A DNA stretch of 64,000 nt from Panopea generosa (taxonomy: Eukaryota > Mollusca > Bivalvia > Adapedonta > Hiatellidae). The position numbers and the translations under genes are program-made. Below are positions 50,473-62,887 of this stretch, in pieces. Under the pieces are notes generated by a model that was not told the DNA's origin, made no database searches, and was given only the letters and a program-made list of their open reading frames with translations. Every line of letters begins with the position of its first letter. The first letter of the stretch is position 1. Location: the NCBI GenBank assembly GCA_029582155.1, contig CM055905.1:66977039-67041038 (forward strand), given 5' to 3'.

Positions 50473-53400
50473 ATGGTACGTGTACATCAAATTCTTCATT
50501 TATGTATTCTTTAGTTCCACAATTTTGGTGTTTCTTTGTTGTTTTTTTATCTCTTTCCAGCACAACTTTAGACAAATAATATTTGTGTTTTACTGATTAT
50601 ACTTAGTAGTTATTAATTTTATATTGCTGCTTGGCTGTAGTTAAACATTCCGCGGACGCAGCGAATGTTACAACACCCAGTAACATAAATACTGCACCGA
50701 GAATATGGAGCACGTGGTCAAGTGGTAGAGCATTGGATCCATAATCGGAGGGCCTTGGGTTCAATCCTCTGCCACGGTTATTTGTAATGTCTTTAAGTAA
50801 GACACCTTTTCCGCATATGCTAAATACTGATTTTACCGAGGAAGACATTGAGCGTTATAAGAACTGGTTTCACAATCGATGTAAAATAAATCAGTTTAAA
50901 ACAGCTGATAGTGCCGTTCTGTCCTCGATATATTGTATAGTCAGCGTTAGTCAGTTTTGTGATTATCCATTCCTAGGTAAATGCTTCAATGAAAATCCAA
51001 AAGACGTACATGTGTTTGTCCGTCTGTCTTTATCATTTTTTAACATTTACATTATTATATATTTATATATGACATTGTGTCTCATTATCATTCGTCTGTC
51101 ACCGTTGATTGAAGTGAGGGAAGTTATCAGTTACTTGCGGAGATGGTGTGTGCTCGAGTACTGGTTAAACTTTCAGGATCCTATGGAACAATGGTTAAGT
51201 TAACTGGCCGTCTGTTAGTCCTCGATTTAACAATATTGTACCGCGCGGACCAGTATCAATGTTGTTGTATGGTGTTTAGCGTCGCTTTCAACAATTGTTC
51301 AGTCATATCGCGACAGTGTCTACTTGAGACAGTATTCTGAGCGCTGTCACACTGGAGTATCAAGCCGCAGACACGTGGTATGATACCCCACCCAGTCACA
51401 TTATTCTGACACCGGGCCGACCAGACCTAGAACTTTCCTCTAAATGCTGAGCGCCAAGCGAAGAAGCTTCTAGTACCATTTTTAAAGTCTTTGGTATGAA
51501 CTGGCCGGGAATCGAACCCACGACCTTCCGCATGCGAGGCGGACGCTCTACCACTAGACCACGCTGCGGTCTACCAATATCAAAAAACCACAATGTATTA
51601 AACCTTTCAGAGATCTTTGTGTATCTTCATTTGTAGTTAAAACGTCATATACTTCGTACATTCTGTTTGTTACGTACCCCTCCACCCACCCCCCCCCCCC
51701 CCCCCCCCCCCCACACACCCCCACACTTTTTCAGTATATTATATACATTAATCCAAGTTGTATCACTGTATTCATGTATTCCGCAAGTAACTGGAATATG
51801 TTCTGGTATTGAACATACGATCTTAACAGTACCGATATAAAACGTGTACGATACACGCTAAGTTCAACAATATTATGATGTATTTCCAGAGATTTGAACT
51901 CTGTTTGTGTCTCCTCATCACAGCCTGTCTGGCACAGGGACCAAAGTAAGTTTATACTTCATCTATACTGACATCAATGTATATTATCAGATTAGAACCA
52001 TGTTACAAAGTTTAAGAAACACAAGACCATTTAATGAAAAGTATACCACTGTCGAAACCGAACCATTTACAAAAAGCGGAGTGGTAGTGCAGTGGATAAA
52101 GTATTGGCCGCTCGCACTTTAAAGGTTGCAGGTCTGATCTCCAGCTTGATCCGTTGAAACTGTCAAAAAACAACACTCAGTACTGGTTTTAGCCAGAAAG
52201 CGGACTCGAAAGCGGTTTAAATAAGCTCTGAGCTTACTGCGTGATATAGCTAAAATAAATTGGTTTTAACTAAACATTTTAAATGAATGTTTTAGTTAAG
52301 TTACATGTATCAATAAGAAGCTATGTGGTTTTATTTTAATAAACATAGAATACCACATGCCACCAAACAACATGCAACCCCATCCCCGTCATGTTTGTAA
52401 ATGTTTCATAGTTCATACGCTACAAAAAGAATGAGCTCTGACGCCATTTTCAATACATTTCAGGTTATATATGGTTAACCAGTTTTATTAGTGGGGGTGG
52501 GGGGAGAAGACTTCAAAATTAATCTGAGAAAAACCACCGTCCTTCTGTAAGTGACTGGTAAACTTTCTGATATAAAGTTTTTGGAGCGAGTGGGACTCGA
52601 ACCTACGACATTAGCGATGAGAGGTAAAACATCTTGAGACGGCGCCTTAGACAACTAGACCACGAAGGGTTCCAAAACGAGATTTAAACTATCTTAAGTT
52701 TTGAAATAAAACATGATTGATTTTTTTATTAAATGTAATTGATTGCATATGAAAAGACAAACGTGCTGTTGTTCTGTTTTCTTTACATCGTGTTGCAGTA
52801 CAAATACGAATAGACCTGACATATACGGGTTGATCAACATTCTTTACCTTAAGGCCGATTCCAATTACGATGGAGTGATAACACATGACGAACTGAGTGA
52901 AGTATTCAAGGGATTCGACAAAAATGGTAATTTAAAAGTTGAAATATTATATATACATGTGCAGTGAAACATGTGCATGCGGTTCTCTCTATTCAGCAGC
53001 CACTTGTCTTAAGCAGCCATATTTGCAAATTCACATTTCTATTAGTTCAGAGCAAGTTATCCTGTATTAGGCAACACTCTTAAAAGGTCCATTTTGCTCC
53101 TTTCCTTGACTGGCTGCTTAAAGACAGATTTGACTGTATGAAGAAAAAAAGCAGCTATTGCTATTTGTTTCCATTCCATGCAGGACCCTATTATCTCGGT
53201 CGGTAACTCGTCTGACTATCAATCCAGGGGTCGTGAGTTCGAATCCTCGTCAATTCACAGTCTTCGTAATGATTGATATACGACACTGTGTCTCATTATC
53301 ATTCGTCTCTCACCGTTGATTCGAATGGGAAAAATTATAACGTGTACTTGCGGAGATGGTTGAGTACAATCTCAGTTACTAGTGGAAACGGGTTTGCCCT

Positions 53401-56400
53401 AGAAAGGTTTACCTTTCTGGATCCCAGGATTGAGTGGTTAGGTTAATTGATCGTCTGTTAGCCCTCGAAGGTACAAAATGACGCTAAATATTCAACCAAT
53501 CAATCATAATTTCCATTCTCCCAGTCTTCTAACTTGTTTTCTTCAGATACAATGGTGTTTAATAAGTTATTACAGTTTTAGACCAACGTTTGCCAAACTG
53601 TTTACCTTTATCATTTTTAACATTTGAAATATTTCTTTTAATCGTAACCAAGGTGACGGAACTGTCACAGAGCAGGAGTTCGTCGAATTATGGAAACTAT
53701 TAACACAACAGACAACGGCACTTGCAAATGCATACTTCCATCTTGCTGACCTTAACGACGACAAAGTGATCGATAACCATGACTACGGTACTATATACAA
53801 GGTGTTCGATTTGGATCGTAAGTATTCTGGAATATCGGACAGTATAGTGAACGTTGCCATACTGAACGCACAAAAGACACATAACGCGAGGCATTTTCAA
53901 GTCATGTGATACTGGCACGGGCCTTTAAGATCGTTATATATGATGATTTCACATAATCAAATTAAATACTAGAATTAAGTAAAATCCCGAACTTCAATTT
54001 CGATTTTAAGTCCTCATTTCACCGTGCTACATTTGTGGACTTATATAAGCCCGAGTATGCGTTTTTATTATGTTTGCAGTAGAACTAAACTAAGGTAATA
54101 AAAATTGGATATTGGATTTCCATGCATCCATCGGTCCATCAACTCGACAAAGCATCAATCCATCCACTCAAAACAAAGTTTTAATCTTTCTCTTGGATTT
54201 ATTGATATTTTATCAACACTTGTTTGTAAATTTCATATTCGACCTCATTGAAACACTATATCTCTGCAAGTGTCTTTGTGCAATGTTAGTCCAGGGGGTC
54301 GGTATTCACCAACTATTCTTATGAATATTCTTTCAAGGTTGAATTTTGAAAGTCACTTAGCGACCACATTTTGAGACCAAAATATAAAGTCAAATAAACT
54401 CTCAACGTGAATTATTCTATCTGTCACGGTAACTAGATATCTAAGGTTGAAATATGGATTTTCAAACTTTGGTCTAAGGATATTCTCAAGAATGGGTTTT
54501 GGCAATCACCAACCATTCTGGTTATCGTTCTGACACAAATGCGTCAAATACAAGTATGTGATTGTGGAAATTGTCTTGATTGTTTTTAACTCATACATGT
54601 CAAATCAGGTTGAGGCCAACGAGGTCGAGATGTTCCGCCGTAATTATTACACACGATACCGGTTCAGTTGTTAATTAAATTACTTTCTTTACTAAAAATT
54701 GTGTAATGCTGCAATTATTAACTTGACCTATTTTGCTGTATTGACGCCATTGACTGTTTATTTAAATTTCATTAAATTCTATATGTACTTATAGACCATT
54801 CGGTCTTGTGTATTATTGAATAAAACAATACAAAAACACTTTTCTTTACAGATGACGGCTCGGTTTCGGCAAAGGAATTTGCCAAGAAATGGGAGGACGT
54901 AGGTTTATTTTTATTCTTAAGTTTCTCATTTCTTGTCTAGCAGTACAACGTATGTATAATTATAATTAATATATTTAATGGCATTACTATACGCTTTCAG
55001 TTGTTTTTTGTGTGTGATAATTTTCTCATTTTTAGCCCATTTATAAAGTAATGAATAATTGACAAAAGTTTTTAAATATCAATATGAAATTTTGGCCACC
55101 AATGCAAATCTTACTTCTTCATCTTTCTACATATATATTTTTTTTAAATTTCTATTGTGTGTTGTTAAAAAGTATTTGTTAAAGTACGCAACTGTTTTTT
55201 AATTAAAATAATAAATATTTCGTGATTATTTCAACAATTTTCATTTTTAATCCGAAATCATCTAAATTCAGAAGTAAACTATTAAATAATTGATAACTGG
55301 AAATGCCATCAGTTTTAACAGATTTACTTTGGTACCAAAATTATTTCATTCAGACAAAGGTTTAAAGAGTTATTAAAAAGATACTAAAGTTGCCATCCGA
55401 AATTTCAGCCGTGTAAATAATGTTGCTATTAGCCTGCCAGTCTCTGTAATTAAGTCACTGGTTTTCTTGCTTATTTAATATTTGGCTTCTTATGATGTTT
55501 GTAATTTAAATATCTGATTAAAATTGACACACACATATATGACTTATAAACATATGATGGATTTAATGTCCAAATATTACTATATGAAATTTCATATTGA
55601 AGAAATAATTAACAATTTTATACTTATTCTGTAATACTCACTACAAAACACATTTTTATCTTTACAGATTATCCGGGAAACTCCGTTTGCCGTTCTGTTT
55701 GAGAGGTCAGATGTCGACAAAGATGAATTCCTCAGCAGCTCTGAGTTCAATAATTTCTTTATATCATTTGACACAAATAGTAAGAATCAACAATTTCTTT
55801 ATACAATTTAATTTCTTTATATAATTTGACACAACTAATAAGTATCAACAATTTCTTTATATAATTTGACACAAATAATAAGAATCAACAATATTTTATA
55901 CCTTTTGACACAAATAATAAGAATCAACAATATTTTTTATATCTTTTGACACAAATAATAAGAATCAACAATTTCTTTATATAATTTGACACAAATAATA
56001 AGAATCAACAATTTTTTTATATCTTTTGACACAAATAGTAAGAATCAACAATTTCTTTATATAATTTAACACAAATAATCAGAATCAACAATATCTTTAT
56101 ATCTTTTGACACAAATAATAAGAATCATCAATATCTTTATATCTTTTGACACAAATAGTAAGAATCAACAATTTCTTTATATAATTTGACACAAATAATA
56201 AGAATCAACAATATTTTAGTAGCTTTCAATTTATTTTTAGCAAAAAAAACACAACAACAACAAAACAAACAAAATATATAAAACTCACAGAAAAAAAACA
56301 AAGCAAAAACCCACAACAGCCCCTTTTCACTTCTCATCACAAACACATTAAACCCACAAAAAAAACAACAACAACAAAAACATAGCGAAATAGCGCTAAA

Positions 56401-59400
56401 CACCTGCTACTACTACCATACTACTTCTACTTCAACTGTATACTCTACTGTGGCTATAAACACTACTTCTACTGTATACACTACTATGGCCATAAACACT
56501 ACTTCTACTGCTACTGTATACACTACTATGGCTTTAAACACTACTTCTACTGCTACTGTATACATTACTATGGCCATAAACACTACTTCTACTGCTACTG
56601 TATACACTACTAAGACCATAAACACTACTTATACTGCTGCTGTATACACTACTATGGCTATAAACACTACTTCTACTGCTGCTGTATACACTACTATGAC
56701 TATAAACACTACTTCTACTGCTACTGTATACACTACTATGGCCATAAACACTACTTCTACTGATACTGTATACAGTACTATGGCCATAAACACTATTTCT
56801 ACTGCTACTGTTTACACTACTATGGCTATAAACACTACTGCTACTGTATACACTACTATGGCCATAAACACTACTTCTACTGCTGCTGTATACACTACTA
56901 TGACTATAAACACTACTTCTACTGCTACTGTATACACTACTATGGCCATAGACACTACTTCTACTGCTACTGTATACAGTACTATGGCCATAAACACTTC
57001 TTCTACTGCTACTGTTTACACTACTATGGCTATAAACACTTCTTCTACTGCTACTGTATACAATACTATGGCTATAGACACTTCTTCTACTGCTACTGTA
57101 TACACTGCTATGACTATAAACACTACTTCTACTGCTGCTGTATACACTGCTATGACTATAAACACTACTTCTACTGCTACTGTATACACTACTATGGCTA
57201 TAAACACTACTTCTACTGCTACTGTATACAATACTATGGCTATAAACACTACTTCTACTGCTACTGTATACACTGCTATGGCCATAAACACTACTTCTAC
57301 TGCTACTGTATACACTGCTATGACTACAAACACTACTTCTACTGCTGCTGTATACACTGCTATGACTATAAACACTACTTCTACTGCTACTGTATACACT
57401 GCTATGGCTATAAACACTACTTCTACTGCTACTGTATACACTGCTATGGCTTTAAACACTACTTCTACTGCCGCTGTATACACTACTATGACTGTAAACA
57501 CTACTTGTACTGCTGTTGTATACACTGCTATGACTATAAACACTACTTCTACTGCTACTGTATACACTGCTATGGCTATAAACACTACTTCTACTGCTAC
57601 TGTATACACTGCTATGGCTATAAACACTACTTCTACCGCTGCTGTATACACTACTATGACTATAAACACTACTTCTACTGTTACTGTATACACTACTATG
57701 GCTATAAACACTACTTCTACTGCTACTGTATACAATACTATGGCTGTAAACACTCCTTCTATTGCTACTGTATACAGTACTATGGCTATAAACACTACTT
57801 CTACTGCTACTGTATACACTACTATGACTATAAACACTACTTCTACTGCTACTGTATACACTACTATGGCTATAAACACTACTTCTACTGCTGCTGTATA
57901 CACTCTTATGACTATTTACACTTCTTCTACTGCTACTGTATACACTCTTATGACTATAAACACTTCTTCTACTGCTACTGTATACACTCTTATGACTATA
58001 AACACTTCTTCTACTGCTACTGTATACAATACTATGGCCATAAACACTACTTCTACTGCTACTGTATACACTGCTATGGCTATAAACACTACTTCTACTG
58101 CTACTGTATACACTACTATGGCCATAAACACTACTTCTACTGCTACTGTATACACTACTATGGCCATAAACACTACTGCTACTGCTACTGTATACACTAC
58201 TATGGCCATAAACACTATTTCTACTGCTGCTGTATACACTACTATGGTCATAAACACTACTTCTGCTGCTGCTGTATACACTACTATGGCTATAAACACT
58301 ACTTCTATTGCTGTTGTATACACTACTATGACTATAAACACTTCTTCTACTGCTACTTTATACACTACTATGGCTATAAACTCTTCTTTTACTTATACTG
58401 TAAACACTGCTATGGCTATAAACATTACTTCTACTGCTACTGTATACACTACTATGACTATAAACACTACTTCTACTGCTACTGTATACACTGCTAGGGC
58501 TATAAACACTTCTCCTACTGCTACTGTGTACACTACTATGACTATAAACACTACTTCTACTGCTGCTGTATACACTACTATGGCTATAAACACTACTTCT
58601 ACTGCTACTGTATACACTGCTAGGGCTATAAACACTACTTCTACTGCTACTGTATACACTCTTATGATTATAAACACTACTTCTAATGCTACTGTATACA
58701 CTCTTATGACTATAAACACTACTTCTACTGCTACTGTATACACTGCTAGGGCTATAAACACTACTTCTACTGCTACTGTATACACTACTATGGCTATAAA
58801 CACTTGTTCTTCTTCTACTTAATACACTACTATGGCTATAAACACTACTTCTACTGCTACTACTTACTGGTACCACAATAGCGTATTGTTTTAACCCCAT
58901 TCTATACTTGGTTTCCTTATTTGTAGACAATGGCCTAGTGAGCAATCATGAATTCGACAACGGTTGGACTCACGCTGACTTTGCTCTTCTGTCCGACGCC
59001 GACCTTCTCTTCAATGACGTAGACCACAATCACGACGGAAACATCTCCGGTAGCGCCGACCTCGGCCACTTGTTTACTAGATACGACAGCAACGGTTCGT
59101 CATTTATTTCTGTCCCGACTCGTGTTATGATTTTCATTATTATGTTACCACTAGGTGGCGTTGCGCACTGACATGTGTCCCCAATCTCCTTCGCAGAGTT
59201 ACCGTTCGTTACACCCATTCACCTCTGCAACAGGATAAATGTCAGAATTTATTTACGAAACTTAGTAGTTACATTTTATGCAATTGCAAACATATTGTTA
59301 AAACCAGACAACAAAACTGGAAAGAAATCATCGCTATTTTACATTAGAACAAAAACAACAACGTATGTTTTTCAAGAATAAATGATGAACTATTTTCTTG

Positions 59401-60643
59401 TGTTTTTTTACGCTTAGCGATTTCCTGATTAATACGCAAATGTATTCAAATATGGAATATTTATCAACACGATATTCGTTATTCTGATGAAAACATTGTT
59501 TTAAAGGATAAACAGCGTGATGTCCTGTTATATTTGGCGATCAGAAAGAGATATTTATTTGTCAGTCTGTTGGAAACGGGAAGGTTTAGGAGTTTGCTGT
59601 ACATACAAAACAGTTGACGAGCGTTGTTTTCAATCGCATGGAAGCCATTTTGAAATAGCTGTGATCATTTGACTGGAAAGTCACATGAAGTCGAAAAAAG
59701 TCCAGAGCTAATGAAAGAGGTGAATGTAATGCGTCGATTTTGTTAGAGAGGGATGTGTCCCATCGCACGAACTCTTGGATTTGTTTCCATTGAAACTATT
59801 TTATATTTTTATATATTTACCTGGGGGGTGGGTGGGGATAGGGGAGGCACTCCTTAAAGCTTTGTTAGTACATATGTGCCGCCGTAAGGCAGCTACGCCT
59901 CTGAAATGTGTATTTTTCAATTAGTTTCGATATGATTTAATATGTGTTTTAATTACACTCCTACAGGTGATAACAAACTTTCCCTGCAGGAAACGATTCA
60001 AGTAAGTAACTACAATTTTATTTATAAAATTTATTTCCCTTATTTAAGTTTTTCAAAATTGTAAAAACAGCCCAACTGAATGCCATAAATTGTTCAAAGT
60101 TTATCAGCAACTCGACAAGACATTTTCCTTTGTCCATTTACAATGATATATATTTTTTTAATGATGTTCAATGATGGACAGCGCTTTACAGTGTATTGTT
60201 TTTGTTTTTTTTTCAACAGTATATACGTTACTTAAGTAACGCTATCAGCTCTTCTAATCATTAATTCTGAACTTTGTTAGTCAATTAACCAATACTAGAC
60301 GCACATTATCTCTGTAAGTGACTGGTTCCCCATATATTCAAAGGTGGGAAACTCATGGGCGTATAACAAAGTATTTGACCAATCATCACAGACAGTGGCC
60401 GGACGGGGATTCGAACTCAGGATTGAGAGCCACGTTACCAGCTAAGCTAGCCCCGTCCGGCTCAAAGTGCATGTTGATCAATTGGAACACATTTGAATAC
60501 ACTATAATGTAAGGGACCAGAAACGCCATACCATAAAGTGTTATGTTCCACTTAATAACAGCGAATTTATTGTCCTGTGTTTACATTTTCAGATGAAAAG
60601 TTTGTTGGTCTTGGTGCAGACAGGAGGCGGACCAGTTGGTTAA
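50473..60643 (+). CDS. Secreted eight-EF-hand calcium-binding protein, 9 coding exons, 254 aa
   Basis: Exons: 50473-50475 (ATG only), 51890-51945, 52799-52926, 53653-53817, 54852-54898, 55668-55779, 58927-59094, 59967-60001, 60593-60643. All junctions are GT-AG and in frame. Residues 1-17 (MRFELCLCLLITACLAQ) form a signal peptide, so the protein should be secreted or in the secretory lumen. Loop positions: 40-51 DSNYDGVITHDE, 60-71 DKNGDGTVTEQE, 95-106 DLNDDKVIDNHD, 115-126 DLDHDGSVSAKE, 148-159 DVDKDEFLSSSE, 168-179 DTNNNGLVSNHE, 203-214 DHNHDGNISGSA, 224-235 DSNGDNKLSLQE. Loops 3, 5, 7 and 8 lack the position-6 Gly or position-12 Glu, so may bind weakly. A shell-matrix or extracellular calcium role is plausible but unproven. 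Alternative start: in-frame ATGs at 51875 and 51878 read directly into exon 2. Confidence 0.85.
50711..50780 (+). mobile_element. tRNA-like SINE head fragment
   Basis: CACGTGGTCAAGTGGTAGAG (A box) and CCTTGGGTTCAATCCTCTGC (B box), followed by non-family sequence. No matching acceptor stem, so not called a tRNA gene. Confidence 0.45.
51065..51230 (+). mobile_element. SINE family alpha, headless
   Basis: ACATTGTGTCTCATTATCAT, GTTATCAGTTACTTGCGGAG, GTCTGTTAGTCCTCGAT. The head is missing. Confidence 0.65.
51255..51582 (-). mobile_element. SINE family delta
   Basis: AATGTTGTTGTATGGTGTTT, CGACAGTGTCTACTTGAGAC, B-box complement GGAATCGAACCCACGACC and A-box complement CTACCACTAGACCACGCTGC. Very similar to 17472-17795. 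EF-hand gene intron 1. Confidence 0.85.
51685..51723. repeat. Poly-C tract
   Basis: CACCCACC followed by an uninterrupted C run of about 22, then ACACACC. Mirrors the poly-G run at 20354-20373. Such runs are prone to length error in assemblies. Confidence 0.8.
52077..52278 (+). mobile_element. SINE family beta
   Basis: Head GGAGTGGTAGTGCAGTGGAT, B-box-like GCAGGTCTGATCTCCAG, body AACACTCAGTACTGGTTTTA, tail GCTAAAATAAATTGG. EF-hand gene intron 2. Confidence 0.75.
52430..52672 (-). mobile_element. SINE family gamma
   Basis: TTTTCAATACATTTCAGGTT, TATTAGTGGGGGTGGGGGGA, AAGTGACTGGTAAACTTTCT, B-box complement GGGACTCGAACCTACGAC and head complement CTTAGACAACTAGACCACGA. It ends about 125 bp before exon 3. 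Confidence 0.75.
52978..53138. mobile_element. MITE family 3, diverged
   Basis: GCGGTTCTCTCTATTCAGCA, GCCACTTGTCTTAAGCAGCC and GGCTGCTTAAAGACAGATTT with GACTGTA at the right end. Confidence 0.6.
53185..53512 (+). mobile_element. SINE family alpha, sense, with partial internal duplication
   Basis: Head CCCTATTATCTCGGTCGGTA, B box GTGAGTTCGAATCCTCG, body ACTTGCGGAGATGGTTGAGT, tail GAAGGTACAAAATGACGCTA. The CAGTTACT..GGAGATG segment appears twice, making the copy longer than usual. Confidence 0.8.
55742..56215 (+). repeat. 40-bp minisatellite copied from the EF-hand exon 6/intron 6 donor junction
   Basis: The true boundary reads TTTCTTTATATCATTTGACACAAATA|GTAAGAATCAAC in short pieces: TTTGACACAAATA then GTAAGAATCAACAATTTC. 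The same ~40-bp string then recurs about ten times. Most copies have AATAATAAGAATC (GT lost), but those at about 56037 and 56157 keep AAATAGTAAGAATC, full donor look-alikes. Confidence 0.9.
56410..58865. repeat. 2.4-kb minisatellite, 39-bp unit, with a 790-codon open frame
   Basis: About 62 units of ACTATGGCTATAAACACTAC plus TTCTACTGCTACTGTATAC in EF-hand gene intron 6. Units are more diverse than in the 14-16 kb array. Stop-free frames: plus 56450-58822 (Thr-rich 13-residue repeat such as MAINTTSTATVYT), plus 57505-58497, minus 57016-57903 and others. No ATG-plus-splice context links any frame to the neighbouring exons, so it is treated as non-coding. Confidence 0.93.
60260..60462 (-). mobile_element. 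SINE family alpha, truncated
   Basis: TTAGTCAATTAACCAATACT, then GACGGGGATTCGAACTCAGG (B-box complement) and GTTACCAGCTAAGCTAGCCC (A-box complement). Internal part shortened. In the last EF-hand gene intron. Confidence 0.65.
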
Positions 60644-60698
60644 AATATCATCGATATGAATGTAATTAGAGAAAATGCCTTGACTTGGAATGATAGGA

Positions 60699-60704
60699 AA
60701 TAAA
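60699..60704 (+). promoter_or_regulatory. Probable polyadenylation signal of the EF-hand gene
   Basis: AATAAA 56 nt after the stop codon, the first such hexamer downstream. A very short 3' UTR is therefore implied. Confidence 0.6.
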
Positions 60705-62629
60705 ATAATATATGTATTAATCGTCGTTTATCTATTCATCTTTATTTCAATATACGAGTTAAATCAAGATAAAGCGATCAATTGATTGATTGTACACAAC
60801 GAATTGTTTTCTTTTATATACATATATATTGCATTCTATACGTATCTAAGCAGTTCTGTATGTTACACCATACACATGTGTGCGCTGCATATGTTGTGTA
60901 TGTTATATACCATACACGTGTGTACGCTGCATATGTTGTGTTGTTTTACGCTTTACCATTATACCATTAAACACAGGCACAGTTCTCTTTCCTATTTCGA
61001 TGTGACGATAGCGGAAGAGCGAGGTTGGATGCACCAATAAACATGGCTCTTCCGCTATTGGCGTATTTTAGATGCTATATCTACTGTTGTTTTGAGCTAC
61101 TTTTTCTCTTAGTTTGTTTTCTAGGAATTCTTGAATATAAATATGTACTAGTCATTAATATAATTTATGATTTAAAAGCGTGTTGACAAGAACATATAAC
61201 GTATCTGCAGGAATGATTGCAATTGCATAAAACATCGTCGGTAAATACATCTTATATTGCTGCAAAAAATGAAAGATAACACGGACTGCTTGTAAAGGAC
61301 GTTTAAATATAGACTGGCCCTATATGAAATAAAGTAACCTATAAATAAACACTGATAGCAGTAACATACCATTTTTTTATTTTCCTTTTTCATAGTTTAC
61401 GGCAATTTGATCACCTCGGACTTTATGCTACGCAATAGACCTCTGACACAATAAGGCGCCATTATGGAACTACTTTCATAAATAAAATAAAATGGCGGCC
61501 CCCTTATGTCACCTTATATATATGTACGTTGAAAATATAAACGTTGGTTAATCAAGACTGATATTTTGAATTTCCCTATAAACATGACCCATGTCGAGTG
61601 TATAAATAAAAAAATCGATATAATAACGCCATATATTCAACTTTATGACAGACACATAATTTGTTACTTTCACGCGAATGAACACAGATTTGAAACACAG
61701 GCGAATAACGTTGGTGTATTCTAGAGCTATACACGAGGTGTATTATACGGAGGATACGGAAATACCCGATGTTTCACGATTGAGTTTACGGCAGACCAAG
61801 GTATCCCCGAATACAGTGATGTTCATAATCTAGTATTCCACGAATCAAATAACAGCTACATGTATAAAACTGACTAGGGCGAATGATCACCAGTACGACA
61901 ACTTGTTTACATCCCCGCAAACACCACGAGAACGGCAGAAAAACACCTTTTCATCACCATAACGACTTACTATTTTAACGTTTTAATCCGATTTGGTCCG
62001 TTAAATAGCAATCATTTGAGCACGTTGAATGATCAGTTGCTTCAACTGAAAGTTTGGATAACGTCACGGTTAAGTAAATTGCTATGAATTGAATTGTTGG
62101 ACAGGTATATAATTCCCTGCTTTTTCATTAAATTTGGTTAATATTAGGAAGATATCAGGTTCTGAAATAGACTACATTTTAACAAAGGACGACAAATTGA
62201 TTCTCGAAGAAACCGGGCTTCTGTATCAACATGTTTAAGTATATACACGTACATACATACTTAAATATCAAATCTTAAAACACAGCTAGATTATCATACT
62301 TTAAGACTGATCCCACAAACATGCATATGGTTTCTTCGATATATATTATACAATAAATAAACAAGTAAAAATTGAGTTAAGTATTTAAGTGAAATGTTTG
62401 TGCAACAGAAAGTAGACGAGTTGATTGTTTCACGAATAAATTATCTGCGCTATTCGGAATGGTGGCTGTTGTGAAAACACACGTAATTCTTTCTCAAATA
62501 ACTGTATCGGGGGATAAATAACATATTAAATAACATTGGTTATTAATGGTAAGATTTGTAATTAATTGAATCGCTTCTGCTGCTTGGACACAACGTATAC
62601 ATGTTAGTTAATTTACACCTGGGCTGCGT

Positions 62630-62887
62630 TCAGCACGGTTAAACATGTTTACTTTGTTTATAAACGCAAACGGTGACCAAACGAACGGAAAGTAAACAGA
62701 AATCGGACTATGTCGGCGCTGTACCTCTATTTCTCATTAAGTCACGTGATTAAACACAAATCAGCTCTTGGAAGTGTTTGCTCTGTTACATGTAGCAAAC
62801 GTTGAAAGCGGACACGTCGTCCAGTTCACTTCTGTTATCAAACATTTGCAAACAAATTAAACATTTAAGCGAACTGAACGCAGCCTT
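62630..62887. mobile_element. MITE family 5, complete
   Basis: GGGCTGCGTTCAGCACGGTT at the left and GCGAACTGAACGCAGCC at the right. Interior TTTACTTTGTTTATAAACGC and CAAACATTTGCAAACAAATT match 3956-4215 in opposite order. Confidence 0.75.

Noticed and set aside
58358..58945. Ser/Arg-rich 195-codon minus-strand frame (SSRSSVYSHSSVY repeats)
   Set aside because: Antisense frame of the 39-bp array overlapping real exon 7 on the other strand; an effect of periodic sequence.
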